A DNA stretch of 64,000 nucleotides from Vibrio sp. JPW-9-11-11 (GTDB lineage: Bacteria > Pseudomonadota > Gammaproteobacteria > Enterobacterales > Vibrionaceae). Below, in pieces: positions 8,868 to 17,870 of the stretch. The notes below the pieces were generated by a model. The model was not told where the DNA came from and did not search any database. It was given only the letters and a program-made list of their open reading frames with translations. Made by a program: the position numbers and the translations under genes. The stretch covers positions 62,001 through 126,000 of the forward strand of contig NZ_SZQJ01000004.1 in NCBI RefSeq assembly GCF_013369335.1. The letters run 5' to 3'. Numbering within the stretch: position 1 is the stretch's first letter; the number at the start of each line of letters is the position of its first letter.

Positions 8868-10934
8868 TTACTTCTGCAGCAGAGAAATATCAGCAATCTG
8901 TAAGAACAGGTTACGCAGGTTATTAAGTAGCGTGAGACGGTTGTTCTTCAGAGCTTCGTCATCTGCCATCACCATAACGTTATCGAAGAAGGCATCAACA
9001 GGCTCACGTAGACCCGCTAGCTTGCTCAGCGCTTCTTGGTAGTTACCTGTTGCGAACGCTGGCTCTAGCGCTTCTGTCATCACTTCAACGCTTTCAGCGA
9101 GTGCTTTTTCTGCGTCTTCTTGAAGAAGGGCAAGGTCGATCTCTGCGGCCAGTTCTCCATCAAATTTCGCTAGAATGTTACCCACACGCTTGTTCGCTGC
9201 AGCTAGGGCTTCTGCGGCTTCTAGCTCGCGGAAGTGAGAGACCGCTTTCACGCGCTGATCGAAGTCTGCAGGTTTGGTTGGACGGTTAGCCAGTACTGCT
9301 TGGATGATATCCACGCTGAAGCCTTCGTCTTTGTACCATGCGTTGAAACGACCAAGCATAAATTCAATCACGTCGTTCTCTACGTTTTCGTTAGTTAGCT
9401 TAGTACCAAACTGAACCTTAGCTTCACGAATTAGGTCAACGAGGTCTAGATTGTAGCCGTTTTCAACGATAATGCGCAGAACACCTAATGACGCACGACG
9501 AAGTGCAAACGGGTCAGAGCCCTTAGGTGCTTGGCCGATACCAAAGATACCAACGATCGTATCTAGCTTATCTGCCATAGCGACTGCAGAAGAGATACCT
9601 GTGCTTGGTAGCTCATCGCCAGCAAAGCGAGGCATGTACTGTTCGTAAAGTGCGAGTGCAACTTCTTGGTCTTCACCGTCGTGTGTGGCGTAGTGCATAC
9701 CCATGACACCCTGAGTATCGGTAAACTCGAACACCATAGAGGTCATTAGGTCACATTTAGCCAGTAGGCCCGCGCGAGTTGCTTTCTCGACGTCAGCGTC
9801 AATTTGTTTAGCAATGTAGCCAGAGAGTGCCGTAATGCGGTCTGTTTTGTCTTTGATCGTACCAAGCTGCTTCTGGAAGATGGCTTGCTCGAGTTCAGGC
9901 AGACGGTCGATAAGCGGACGCTTACGGTCAGTGTTGAAGAAGAACTCTGCATCCGCTAGACGTGGACGAACGACCTTCTCGTTCCCTTCGATAACGTAGC
10001 GAGGCTCTTTTGACTCGATGTTAGAAACGAAAATGAAGTTCGGTAGCAACTTGTTGTTTTCGTCATACACTGGGAAGTACTTCTGGTCACCTTTCATGGT
10101 GTAAACCAAAGCTTCAGAAGGTACTTTTAGGAACTCTTCTTCAAACTTCGCAGTAAGAACCACTGGCCACTCAACCAGAGAGGTCACTTCTTCCACGAGG
10201 TCATCTTCTAGGTCCGCCACACCGCCAACCGCTGCCGCGGCTTTTTGCGAGTCAGCAAGGATGATCGCTTTACGCGCTTCGTAATCGGCCATGACTTTAC
10301 CGCGCTCTTCTAGGATCGCTGGGTATTGCTCGGCAGAATCGATAGTGAACTCTTGTTCACCCATAAAGCGGTGACCACGGATAGTGCGGCTTGATGCAAC
10401 GCCTAGGATCTCACCTTCGATAAGGTCAGCGCCCATCAGCATGGTGAGCGTTTTAACCGGGCGAATAAATTGCGTGGTTTTGTTACCCCAACGCATTGGC
10501 TTAGCGATAGGTAGGTTGCCTAGTGCTTTCGCTGCAAGATCAACGATGATTTCAGAGGTTGGCTGACCTTTGACTTCCTGTTTGAACAGTAGCCATTCGC
10601 CTTTGTCCGTCACTAGACGCTCTGCTTGTTCAACTGTGATGCCGTTACCACGCGCCCAGCCTTGCGCGGCTTTAGTCGCGTTACCGTCAGCATCGAAGGC
10701 CACAGAAACCGCAGGACCGCGCTTTTCAACTACTTTGTCCGCTTGACCTTCAGCTAGCGCTGAAACCTTAAGGGCGAGACGACGCGGAGCCGCGTACCAT
10801 TTCACGCCTTGGTGCGCTAGGTCTGCGCCTTTTAGTTCCGCTTCGAAGTTTGCTGCGAACGCTTCTGCTAGAGTGCGAAGTTGCGTTGGTGGAAGCTCTT
10901 CTGTGCCTAGCTCGATTAGAAATTCTTTTGCCAT
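8868..10934 (-). CDS. glyS: Glycine-tRNA ligase, beta subunit
   Basis: 688 residues, against 689 in E. coli. It starts [15 protein letters not shown], the conserved GlyS N-terminus, and ends in an alpha-helical DALR-like anticodon-binding region. Together with GlyQ it forms the alpha2-beta2 bacterial glycyl-tRNA synthetase; the beta subunit recognises tRNA-Gly. It lies 13 nt downstream of glyQ in the same operon, with GGGGTAGAG as ribosome site. Confidence 0.97.
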   Translation of the reverse strand: MAKEFLIELGTEELPPTQLRTLAEAFAANFEAELKGADLAHQGVKWYAAPRRLALKVSALAEGQADKVVEKRGPAVSVAFDADGNATKAAQGWARGNGITVEQAERLVTDKGEWLLFKQEVKGQPTSEIIVDLAAKALGNLPIAKPMRWGNKTTQFIRPVKTLTMLMGADLIEGEILGVASSRTIRGHRFMGEQEFTIDSAEQYPAILEERGKVMADYEARKAIILADSQKAAAAVGGVADLEDDLVEEVTSLVEWPVVLTAKFEEEFLKVPSEALVYTMKGDQKYFPVYDENNKLLPNFIFVSNIESKEPRYVIEGNEKVVRPRLADAEFFFNTDRKRPLIDRLPELEQAIFQKQLGTIKDKTDRITALSGYIAKQIDADVEKATRAGLLAKCDLMTSMVFEFTDTQGVMGMHYATHDGEDQEVALALYEQYMPRFAGDELPSTGISSAVAMADKLDTIVGIFGIGQAPKGSDPFALRRASLGVLRIIVENGYNLDLVDLIREAKVQFGTKLTNENVENDVIEFMLGRFNAWYKDEGFSVDIIQAVLANRPTKPADFDQRVKAVSHFRELEAAEALAAANKRVGNILAKFDGELAAEIDLALLQEDAEKALAESVEVMTEALEPAFATGNYQEALSKLAGLREPVDAFFDNVMVMADDEALKNNRLTLLNNLRNLFLQIADISLLQK

Positions 10935-10947
10935 GTTACTCTACCCC

Positions 10948-11865
10948 TTACGCTTGTTCTTTTTTACACATTGGGAAGCCAAGTGCTTCACGCGATGCGT
11001 AGTATGCTTCTGCAACGGCTTTAGTCAGGTTGCGGATGCGCAGGATATAACGTTGGCGCTCTGTTACAGAGATCGCTTTGCGTGCGTCTAGGAGGTTGAA
11101 TGCGTGACCTGCTTTAAGGATGCGCTCGTAAGCGGGCAGTGGCAGTGGTTTCTCAAGCTCAAGCAACTCTTTACACTCTTTTTCACACTGTTCGAAGAAG
11201 CCAAATAGGAAATCAACGTCTGCGTGCTCAAAGTTGTAGGTGGATTGCTCTACTTCATTCTGGTGGAAGATATCACCGTAAGTGACGTTAGAGCCGTCTG
11301 GTGCGACGTTCCATACTAGGTCGTAAACCGAGTCGACTTCTTGGATGTACATCGCTAGACGTTCGATACCGTAAGTGATCTCACCGGTAACTGGTTTACA
11401 CTCAAGGCCGCCCACTTGTTGGAAGTAAGTGAACTGAGTCACTTCCATGCCGTTTAGCCACACTTCCCAACCAAGACCCCATGCGCCTAGTGTTGGGTTT
11501 TCCCAGTTGTCTTCTACGAAACGAATATCGTGAACAAGTGGGTCAATACCAAGAACTTCAAGGGAGCCAAGGTACAACTCTTGAATATTGTCTGGAGACG
11601 GTTTTAGCGCTACTTGGAACTGATAGTAGTGCTGAAGACGGTTAGGGTTTTCACCATAACGGCCATCGGTCGGGCGACGTGAAGGTTGTACGTAAGCGGT
11701 CGACATTGGCTCTGGGCCAAGTGCACGTAGACAGGTCATTGGGTGAGACGTGCCCGCACCTACTTCCATATCTAGCGGTTGAACAATGGTACAACCATTC
11801 TGTGCCCAGTAATCCTGCAGCGCGAGGATCATTCCCTGGAAGGTTTTGATATCGTATTTTTGCAT
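10948..11865 (-). CDS. glyQ: Glycine-tRNA ligase, alpha subunit
   Basis: 305 residues (303 in E. coli). The class II catalytic core of the heterotetrameric glycyl-tRNA synthetase is evident: [17 protein letters not shown] at the start, then the ATP and glycine binding blocks [12 protein letters not shown] and [19 protein letters not shown]. It activates glycine as glycyl-AMP; GlyS brings the tRNA. First gene of glyQS. The upstream 200 bases are AT-rich and hold a minus-strand TATACT near 11930 that could be its -10, without a convincing -35. Confidence 0.97.
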   Translation of the reverse strand: MQKYDIKTFQGMILALQDYWAQNGCTIVQPLDMEVGAGTSHPMTCLRALGPEPMSTAYVQPSRRPTDGRYGENPNRLQHYYQFQVALKPSPDNIQELYLGSLEVLGIDPLVHDIRFVEDNWENPTLGAWGLGWEVWLNGMEVTQFTYFQQVGGLECKPVTGEITYGIERLAMYIQEVDSVYDLVWNVAPDGSNVTYGDIFHQNEVEQSTYNFEHADVDFLFGFFEQCEKECKELLELEKPLPLPAYERILKAGHAFNLLDARKAISVTERQRYILRIRNLTKAVAEAYYASREALGFPMCKKEQA

Positions 11866-12059
11866 AGTAATTCGCGCAATTCTTTAAGTAAAAGTTGTGT
11901 CTAAAATAGAGAAAAAATAACAATCAAGTATAACGAGATATTCGCCTTGGGAGTAGGGCTAATCTTGATTAATTGCTAGGCAAAAATCTCCTTTAATAGA
12001 AATTTTTTGCCTTATGCCCCTCATTTTTCTTAAAAGAGAGTAAATCTGTACTTTAGCAC

Positions 12060-12088
12060 TTGAGCTATGCGCGCGAGACGGATAAAAT
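12060..12088 (+). promoter_or_regulatory. Sigma-70 promoter of the Mn-riboswitch/mneA unit
   Basis: TTGAGC (12060-12065), a 17-nt spacer, TAAAAT (12083-12088). The predicted start near 12095 falls just before the riboswitch GGGGAGUAGC motif, which supports both calls. Confidence 0.65.
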
Positions 12089-12096
12089 CTCGTCGT

Positions 12097-12290
12097 CTTT
12101 GGGGAGTAGCTTACTGAATTATCAACACTGGGATAATCGGTTCGTTCGTCAACATAATTGATGCCAAATCATCATGGCGTTCGAGACAAAGTGCGACACG
12201 ACACAACAATAATGTCGCTTTGTTTAGCAAGACCTTAGACAAATCATCACGAACCGGGGCGGGGCGTGAGGTTTGTCTTTGGTTAAAATA
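12097..12290 (+). ncRNA. yybP-ykoY manganese riboswitch and expression platform
   Basis: The hallmark GGGGAGTAGC is at 12101-12110. The conserved loop segment GTCAACATAATTGATGCC follows at about 12149. The second conserved strand AGCAAGACC is near 12225-12233. These are the Mn2+-binding loops of the yybP-ykoY class. A 14-bp hairpin follows (AGACAAATCATCACG near 12236 with CGTGAGGTTTGTCT near 12265-12278); it would be the expression platform. The downstream gene is a Mn exporter of the family this riboswitch usually controls, so Mn2+ binding should turn expression on. Confidence 0.88.
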
Positions 12291-12317
12291 ATAATCCCTG
12301 CCTCTCAAGAGCAAGTC

Positions 12318-12872
12318 GTGAGCGTTTTAGCTATCTCTATCACTACCGTCGCTTTGGCGGAAATTGGTGATAAAACTCAACTGTTGTCACTCTTATTAGC
12401 CAGTCGGTACCGCAAACCTATTCCGATCATCGCGGCTATTTTCTTAGCAACCCTTGCCAACCATGCTTTAGCGGCGTGGCTCGGTGTGGTGGTGGCTGAC
12501 TACTTATCGCCTGAAATTTTACAATGGGTGCTGGTGGTGAGTTTTGTCGCCATGGCGGCTTGGGTTCTGATCCCAGATAAACTGGATGACGATGAACAGA
12601 TTTCAAATCGAGGTCCGTTTATTGCTAGCTTCATTGCGTTTTTTGTCGCTGAGATTGGCGATAAAACTCAGATTGCGACCTCAATTCTGGGCGCACAATA
12701 CGCAGACGCCCTGACCATGGTCGTGTTGGGAACAACGATAGGAATGCTGCTAGCGAATGTCCCTGTGGTGGTGATTGGAAAACTGTCTGCAGAAAAACTG
12801 CCGCTCGCTTTAATCCGAAAAATCACCGCGCTAGTGTTTGTCGCACTGGCGATTGGCGCTGCACTGTTTTAG
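12318..12872 (+). CDS. mneA: UPF0016/GDT1-family manganese exporter
   Basis: 184 residues from the GTG at 12318. The longer frame back to a TTG at 12273 would start inside the riboswitch hairpin and is rejected. Two copies of the signature EIGDKTQ (first near residue 14, second about 110 residues on) mark the inverted-repeat cation/Ca2+ exchanger-like fold with about six membrane helices. A homologue in V. cholerae, MneA, exports Mn2+, and the upstream Mn riboswitch agrees. It acts in the inner membrane to relieve Mn toxicity. Confidence 0.9.
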   Translation: MSVLAISITTVALAEIGDKTQLLSLLLASRYRKPIPIIAAIFLATLANHALAAWLGVVVADYLSPEILQWVLVVSFVAMAAWVLIPDKLDDDEQISNRGPFIASFIAFFVAEIGDKTQIATSILGAQYADALTMVVLGTTIGMLLANVPVVVIGKLSAEKLPLALIRKITALVFVALAIGAALF

Positions 12873-13031
12873 TTGCCTTGATAGATAATCGGCGAAAACA
12901 GAATAAGTTAGATGCGGTTGCCTAATGAGAGGTTGGCTTAAAGATTCACTCTGAGACGTGATCGCTGACCTATTCGCGTTTTAATCACCGTGCTAACGTA
13001 ACACTGTGAATGATAGCGAGAGGGCAAGCTT

Positions 13032-13292
13032 ATGCTTACACGTTATATGGGGATGACCCCACGCAGTCAAAGTTACTTGTTCACTTTTGGTTTGGCTCTA
13101 TGCCTATTGGCGATGGTGCTCACCGATATGTGGTTACCGATTGTCGCTGGGTCATTTATTTTGACAGGATTAACCGTCGAGGCCTGGATCCGCGTTGAGC
13201 ACATTATTCCTATGCACGACGAAATGCGGGCAATGCAAAAGCAGATCGCGAAGCTGCAATCGGAAATACGAACACTAGAATATGATGAATAA
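13032..13292 (+). CDS. Small conserved membrane protein with C-terminal coiled coil
   Basis: 86 residues, with GAGAGGG as ribosome site about 10 nt upstream. Two hydrophobic segments (about residues 15-30 and 35-50) are followed by a soluble tail rich in Glu, Lys and Gln (DEMRAMQKQIAKLQSEIRTL) that should form a short coiled coil. No function is recognised. It is followed by a strong bidirectional terminator shared with tusA. Confidence 0.75.
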   Translation: MLTRYMGMTPRSQSYLFTFGLALCLLAMVLTDMWLPIVAGSFILTGLTVEAWIRVEHIIPMHDEMRAMQKQIAKLQSEIRTLEYDE

Positions 13293-13325
13293 ACAAACGG
13301 CAGCCTCAAGGCTGCCGTTTTTCTT
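13293..13325. terminator. Bidirectional terminator between the small membrane gene and tusA
   Basis: Stem AAACGGCAGCC / GGCTGCCGTTT with a 4-nt loop, flanked by A on the left and T on the right, so it can end transcripts from both convergent genes. Confidence 0.85.
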
Positions 13326-13342
13326 GCTCAATTAGAATGGCA

Positions 13343-13591
13343 CTAGGCCATCCCTTTCTTAATTAGATATTGGTACGGCAGTTGGTCGGTTTGTGAATCG
13401 ACCAATTGGTGATCCATAAAGCGACAGAAACTAGGAATGTCGCGAGTAGTCGATGGGTCATCGGCCGTAACCAGCAGTATCTCACCGTCTTGCATATTGC
13501 GGATTGTCTTCCTGACCATCATTACTGGCTCTGGGCAGCGAAGTCCTTGCGCCTCGAGCGTTTGATTTGCCTGCTCTGGATTGAATGTCAT
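13343..13591 (-). CDS. tusA: Sulfur carrier protein TusA
   Basis: 82 residues, the family size. The signature [14 protein letters not shown] holds the sulfur-accepting Cys19 (CPxP motif). TusA takes persulfide sulfur from IscS and passes it to TusBCD-TusE for 2-thiolation of tRNA wobble uridines. The sulfur donor iscS is also in this window at 54.9 kb. It is transcribed alone, towards the bidirectional terminator. Confidence 0.95.
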   Translation of the reverse strand: MTFNPEQANQTLEAQGLRCPEPVMMVRKTIRNMQDGEILLVTADDPSTTRDIPSFCRFMDHQLVDSQTDQLPYQYLIKKGMA

Positions 13592-13726
13592 GGTCGTGTC
13601 TTTGGTTACTCAATGAGGCCTAGATAATACCCGCGAAGAAAAAATATTCAATAACCCCTTGGCAAAGTGATCATTTTGTTTTAACTTAGTTAACAAGTTG
13701 GTAACATTTGAATCGGGAGGGCGAAT

Positions 13727-13918
13727 ATGTTGACGGCTTTAGATCGACTCACTATCTATTCGGTGCTGTGTTTTATCTCATTTTGCGCTCTTGTTTTACG
13801 TTCACCAGCAGAATCATCGTCGTTTATGCCATTGCTTGGTATGGGTGCGACGGTGGTAGGGATTTGGCTCGAGATGCATCGCTGGCCGAGCGCATCTGAA
13901 GAGCAAGAAAACGGCTAG
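13727..13918 (+). CDS. Small two-helix membrane protein, unknown function
   Basis: 63 residues. A strong GGGAGG ribosome site lies about 9 nt before the ATG. Two hydrophobic segments span about residues 9-26 and 33-50, followed by a short charged tail (EEQENG). A clear terminator follows, so a real monocistronic gene is likely. An overlapping frame starting at 13708 is rejected for its poor composition. No family is recognised. Confidence 0.65.
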   Translation: MLTALDRLTIYSVLCFISFCALVLRSPAESSSFMPLLGMGATVVGIWLEMHRWPSASEEQENG

Positions 13919-13993
13919 CAGACCTTCCAACTGTTTCCGTTTTTGACACTACGCTTAACTACATTCCGACACTATCCCCAGTTTTCTTGGGCT

Positions 13994-14020
13994 TCCCCGC
14001 TGAAAAGCGGGATTTTTTTT
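13994..14020 (+). terminator. Rho-independent terminator
   Basis: Stem TCCCCGCT / AGCGGGA followed by eight T residues, downstream of the 63-residue membrane protein gene. Confidence 0.85.
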
Positions 14021-14071
14021 GCCTGAAAAAGGTACAATCAGTCCATATCTTGGTAAATAACATGGTTAGAT

Positions 14072-15013
14072 GTGGAACTAGAAGATATTTATCGACGCGA
14101 TCTCAATTTGTTAGTCGCTCTGCGAGTATTGATTGAAGAGTGCAGTGTCAGCAAGGCCGCACTGCGACTCAACTTGAGCCAGTCTGCGATGAGCCGGGTG
14201 CTGGGGCGCCTACGTGAGTTACTCCATGACCCGCTATTTACCAGGCAGGGCCAGCATTTGATACCCACCGAGAAAGCGCTCGAGATTGACCAGCACTTAG
14301 GCGAGCCGTTGGAGTCGCTGCGACTGCTTCTTTCCCCGGTTGAGTTTGAACCCAGGCTCTGCGATCAAACCTTCACCATCGCGACCACCGATTACGCGAT
14401 GCAAACCATCTTGCCGTTTGCCCTACCACGGATCTATCAAGAAGCGCCTAACGTTTCGTTTAACTTTTTACCCCTTCAACACGATAGTCTTTCTGATCAA
14501 TTAACCTATCAGGGCGCTGATTTGGCGATTTGCCGTCCTATTGGTCCGGTTGAACCATTGCGTAGCGAGATTCTCGGTCGGGTGGGTGTGTTATGTTTGC
14601 TATCAAAACAGCATCCATTGGCTGATGCGAAGATGAGCCTAGCCGATTACCTCACTTATCCGCATGCCATGATAGCCATCAGTGACGGGGTGAAAGCGCT
14701 CATTGAAGGTGCTCTTACTGGCAAGCCCAAGCGAAAAATGGTGCTACGCGCCTACCACTTAGAAGCGGCGCTGGCGATTGTCGATACCATGCCGATTATT
14801 ATTACCGTACCTGCAGATTTAGCTTACCTGGTCGCTGAGCGTTATGACTTAGTCATAAAGCCGTTGCCGTTCCAGTTTACGCCGTTTGATTATTCAATGA
14901 TTTGGCACCCTCGTTGTGAGCATTCGCCTGCCCAGGAATGGCTCCGAGGTATTGTGAAAGAAGAGTGTGGCCGCTTGATTGCCAAGCGGATTGAGGATAT
15001 TGGGTTAGATTGA
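14072..15013 (+). CDS. LysR-family transcriptional regulator
   Basis: 313 residues from a GTG start; nearby ATGs at 14062 and 14070 are out of frame. The N-terminal winged helix-turn-helix spans about residues 10-70 (LVALRVLIEECSVSKAALRLNLSQSAMSRVLGRLRELL). A substrate-binding-like effector domain begins near residue 95 (TFTIATTDYAMQTILPF). Effector and targets are unknown. It converges on acuI, which ends 148 bp downstream. Confidence 0.88.
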   Translation: MELEDIYRRDLNLLVALRVLIEECSVSKAALRLNLSQSAMSRVLGRLRELLHDPLFTRQGQHLIPTEKALEIDQHLGEPLESLRLLLSPVEFEPRLCDQTFTIATTDYAMQTILPFALPRIYQEAPNVSFNFLPLQHDSLSDQLTYQGADLAICRPIGPVEPLRSEILGRVGVLCLLSKQHPLADAKMSLADYLTYPHAMIAISDGVKALIEGALTGKPKRKMVLRAYHLEAALAIVDTMPIIITVPADLAYLVAERYDLVIKPLPFQFTPFDYSMIWHPRCEHSPAQEWLRGIVKEECGRLIAKRIEDIGLD

Positions 15014-15160
15014 CTTATTAAGCGGCTGCGTTTTATATAACCTGAATTAACATTGCTTGCCAAGTCGCTTGAGAGTCGCGACTCTTGCTGACAAGTGTAG
15101 AGCTATTTGTGCGCATACTTGTCCGCAATGTCAACACAGGTTATTTCTGCTGAGGCTAAT

Positions 15161-16141
15161 CTACAGCTTAATCACCACGCGCCCCGTCACTTGGCCATTA
15201 GTGATGTCTTCAGCGTATTTTGGTGCTTCGGCTAGTTCTACTTCAGTACAGGCTTGCTCGAAGTAGCGCTCTGGTAGCAGTTCAACCAATTTTTCCCACG
15301 CCTCAATACGTTTTTCTGTTGGGCACATCACTGAGTCGACACCTTGCAAACGAACGTTACGCAGAATAAATGGCATTACGGTGGTTGGTAGGTCGAAGCC
15401 GCCCGCCAGACCACAAGCAGCGACAACGCTATTGTAATCCATCTGTGCGAGTACTTTCGCCAGTACTTTGCTGCCGACGGTATCCACCGCGCCTGCCCAA
15501 ACTTGTTTTTCAAGCGGGCGTGCTGGCTCTTCCAACTCCACGCGGTCGATAATGCGGCTTGCACCAAGCTTTTCGAGCAGTGGACCATTTTGTTCAACCC
15601 GACCTGTCACTGCTGCCACTTTGTAGCCTAGTACGGATAGCAGCGTTACCGCCACTGAGCCCACACCACCGCTGGCACCCGTGACTAGGATTTCTCCATC
15701 TTCTGGTTTTACGCCACCGTCAACAATGGCTTGAACACACAGCATTGCCGTAAAGCCTGCAGTGCCGACCATCATGGCTTTTTTGCTATCTAGCCCTTTT
15801 GGTAGTGGGACTAACCAGTCGGCTTTTAGGCGAGCACGCTGCGCCATACCGCCCCAATGATTTTCACCCACGCCCCAACCTGTCAGTACGACTTTATCGC
15901 CCGCTTTGTAGCGATCATCTTCAGAGTTGATTACCGTACCCGCCAAATCGATACCCGGTACCATAGGGAAGTGACGGATAATTTTGCCTTTGCCTGTGAT
16001 GGCTAAACCATCTTTGTAGTTTAGAGATGAGTAATCGACCTCTATCAGGACGTCACCTTCTGGCAGTTGCGCTTCATCGATCTGTTCGATAGTCGCGATA
16101 GTACGTTTGTCTTCTTGGTTTAGGATCAGTGCGTTAAACAT
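15161..16141 (-). CDS. acuI: Acrylyl-CoA reductase / YhdH-type quinone oxidoreductase
   Basis: 326 residues from the ATG at 16141, with GGAGA ahead of it; a longer frame adds nine residues not expected in the family. It is a medium-chain dehydrogenase/reductase: a GroES-like N-terminal domain (SSLNYKDGLAITGKG, PGIDLAGTV) and a Rossmann domain with VTGASGGVGSVAV, the NADPH-binding motif. It has no structural zinc Cys cluster. AcuI reduces acryloyl-CoA to propionyl-CoA with NADPH, which detoxifies acrylate, including that from DMSP breakdown in marine bacteria. The E. coli homologue is YhdH. Confidence 0.88.
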   Translation of the reverse strand: MFNALILNQEDKRTIATIEQIDEAQLPEGDVLIEVDYSSLNYKDGLAITGKGKIIRHFPMVPGIDLAGTVINSEDDRYKAGDKVVLTGWGVGENHWGGMAQRARLKADWLVPLPKGLDSKKAMMVGTAGFTAMLCVQAIVDGGVKPEDGEILVTGASGGVGSVAVTLLSVLGYKVAAVTGRVEQNGPLLEKLGASRIIDRVELEEPARPLEKQVWAGAVDTVGSKVLAKVLAQMDYNSVVAACGLAGGFDLPTTVMPFILRNVRLQGVDSVMCPTEKRIEAWEKLVELLPERYFEQACTEVELAEAPKYAEDITNGQVTGRVVIKL

Positions 16142-16302
16142 AGGTGGTCTCCACAGATAGAGCAGCAATTGAAAAACTGGTTATGAGTGTAGACCCAAAA
16201 AAGGTATGACAAAAATGAAACTTTAGCATTATATCTATGCGTATCACGCATTTTGGCCAAAGTTTAAAATGCAGCAGCGTGCAATAGGGATTAAGAAAAG
16301 AA

Positions 16303-16332
16303 CCAGCCCTTAAACCAATAGGTTAAGGGCTT
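16303..16332 (-). terminator. Terminator of the ilvGMEDA operon
   Basis: Inverted repeat CAGCCCTTAAACC / GGTTAAGGGCTTG just past the ilvA stop. On the minus strand it is followed by TTCTTTTCTT. Confidence 0.7.
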
Positions 16333-16338
16333 GATGAA

Positions 16339-17868
16339 TTATGAAAGGAAAAACTGGTACGATGGATTGTCGGTTTCATCTTTACACTGGTAACCCAGCT
16401 CACGCAAATGCGCCGAGAAGCGGGATAAATCGGATTCATCCAGCTCAAAGCCACACAGTACGCGACCGTAATCAGCACCATGGTTACGGTAGTTGAACAA
16501 ACTGATATTCCAGTGAGTGCCAAGTGTACTTAAGAACTTAAGTAGTGCGCCCGGGTACTCGGGGAACTCAAAGCTGTACAAACGCTCTTTGAGTGGCTTG
16601 GAAGGTTTACCGCCGATCATGTAGCGCACATGCAGCTTTGCCATTTCATCGTCGGAGAGATCAACCACAGGGTAGCCGCCGTCACGTAAGTCATGAATGA
16701 TATGGTCAAGTTCGTCCTGACCACCTTGCAGACGTACGCCGACAAAGATGTTTGCTAGAGCGTCATCGTTATAACGGTAGTTGAATTCGGTCACCGCTCG
16801 GCCACCTATCAGATTGCAGAACTCAAAGAAAGCGCCTTGGCGCTCAGGGATAGTGACAGCCAGCAAGCCTTCACGTTTTTCACCTAGCTCACAACGCTCT
16901 GAAACATAACGCAAACCGTGGAAGTTAGTATTGGCGCCAGAGAGAACCGTACCGAGATTTTTATCCTTCAGCTCATTCTGTTCAGCGTATTTCTTCAAAC
17001 CCGCCAGGGCGAGGGCGCCGGATGGTTCAGCAATCGCACGGGTATCTTCAAAGATATCTTTCACCGCGGCGCAGATCTCATCGCTCGAAACCGAGATATG
17101 ACCATCAATGTATTTTTGGCATAAACGGAAGGTCTCTTCACCGATACGCTTAACCGCAACACCATCAGCGAACATGCTGACTTGGTCAAGAACCACAGGT
17201 TCGCCAGCATCGAGGGCGGCTTTTAAACAGGCCGAGTCTTCTGGCTCAACCGCGATTACTTTGATTTCTGGCATTAGCTGTTTCACCAGCACTGCAACGC
17301 CAGCAGCGAGGCCGCCACCGCCAACCGGGACAAAAATATAGTCGAGGTGACCATTTTGCTGCAACATCTCCATACCGATGGTGCCTTGCCCTGCGATTAC
17401 CAGTGGATGATCGAATGGTGGTACAAAGGTGTAGCCATATTCGGCAGATAATCGTTCTGCTTCGGCTTTGGCTTCATCAAAGTTGCTACCGTGCAGCACC
17501 ACGTTGCCGCCAAATCCGCGTACCGCTTCGACTTTAATGTCAGGTGTGGTTTTAGGCATCACAATAGTGGTTTTTATCCCGAGCTTAGTGCCCGATAGTG
17601 CCATCCCTTGCGCATGGTTCCCCGCTGAGGCTGCTATCACGCCCGCCGCTTTTTGTTCCTCGGTTAGGCTTGCCACCATGTTATAGGCGCCGCGCAGCTT
17701 AAACGAGTGAACCGGCTGGCGGTCTTCACGTTTGATTTGTACGTTGTTGCCAATACGTGCTGCGAGGCGAGGCATCTCTTGAAGTGGCGTAACGGTTGCC
17801 ACTTCGTAGACTGGGGCTCTTAAGATCTGGCGCAGGTAATCTGCGCCAGTTTGTTTGGTCAGAGTCAT
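16339..17868 (-). CDS. ilvA: Threonine ammonia-lyase, biosynthetic
   Basis: 509 residues. The N-terminal PLP catalytic domain carries Lys57 in SFKLRGAYNM and the glycine-rich phosphate loop VGGGGLAAGV. The C-terminal third carries two ACT-like regulatory domains (about 325-395 and 420-500), which bind isoleucine and valine in the E. coli enzyme. It converts threonine to 2-oxobutanoate, the first committed step to isoleucine. Last gene of ilvGMEDA, starting 2 nt after the ilvD stop, so the two are probably translationally coupled. Confidence 0.96.
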   Translation of the reverse strand: MTLTKQTGADYLRQILRAPVYEVATVTPLQEMPRLAARIGNNVQIKREDRQPVHSFKLRGAYNMVASLTEEQKAAGVIAASAGNHAQGMALSGTKLGIKTTIVMPKTTPDIKVEAVRGFGGNVVLHGSNFDEAKAEAERLSAEYGYTFVPPFDHPLVIAGQGTIGMEMLQQNGHLDYIFVPVGGGGLAAGVAVLVKQLMPEIKVIAVEPEDSACLKAALDAGEPVVLDQVSMFADGVAVKRIGEETFRLCQKYIDGHISVSSDEICAAVKDIFEDTRAIAEPSGALALAGLKKYAEQNELKDKNLGTVLSGANTNFHGLRYVSERCELGEKREGLLAVTIPERQGAFFEFCNLIGGRAVTEFNYRYNDDALANIFVGVRLQGGQDELDHIIHDLRDGGYPVVDLSDDEMAKLHVRYMIGGKPSKPLKERLYSFEFPEYPGALLKFLSTLGTHWNISLFNYRNHGADYGRVLCGFELDESDLSRFSAHLRELGYQCKDETDNPSYQFFLS

Positions 17869-17870
17869 CT

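Noticed and set aside
12273..12317. TTG-initiated extension of mneA
   Set aside because: The start is inside the riboswitch hairpin and has no ribosome site; family homologues begin near the GTG at 12318.
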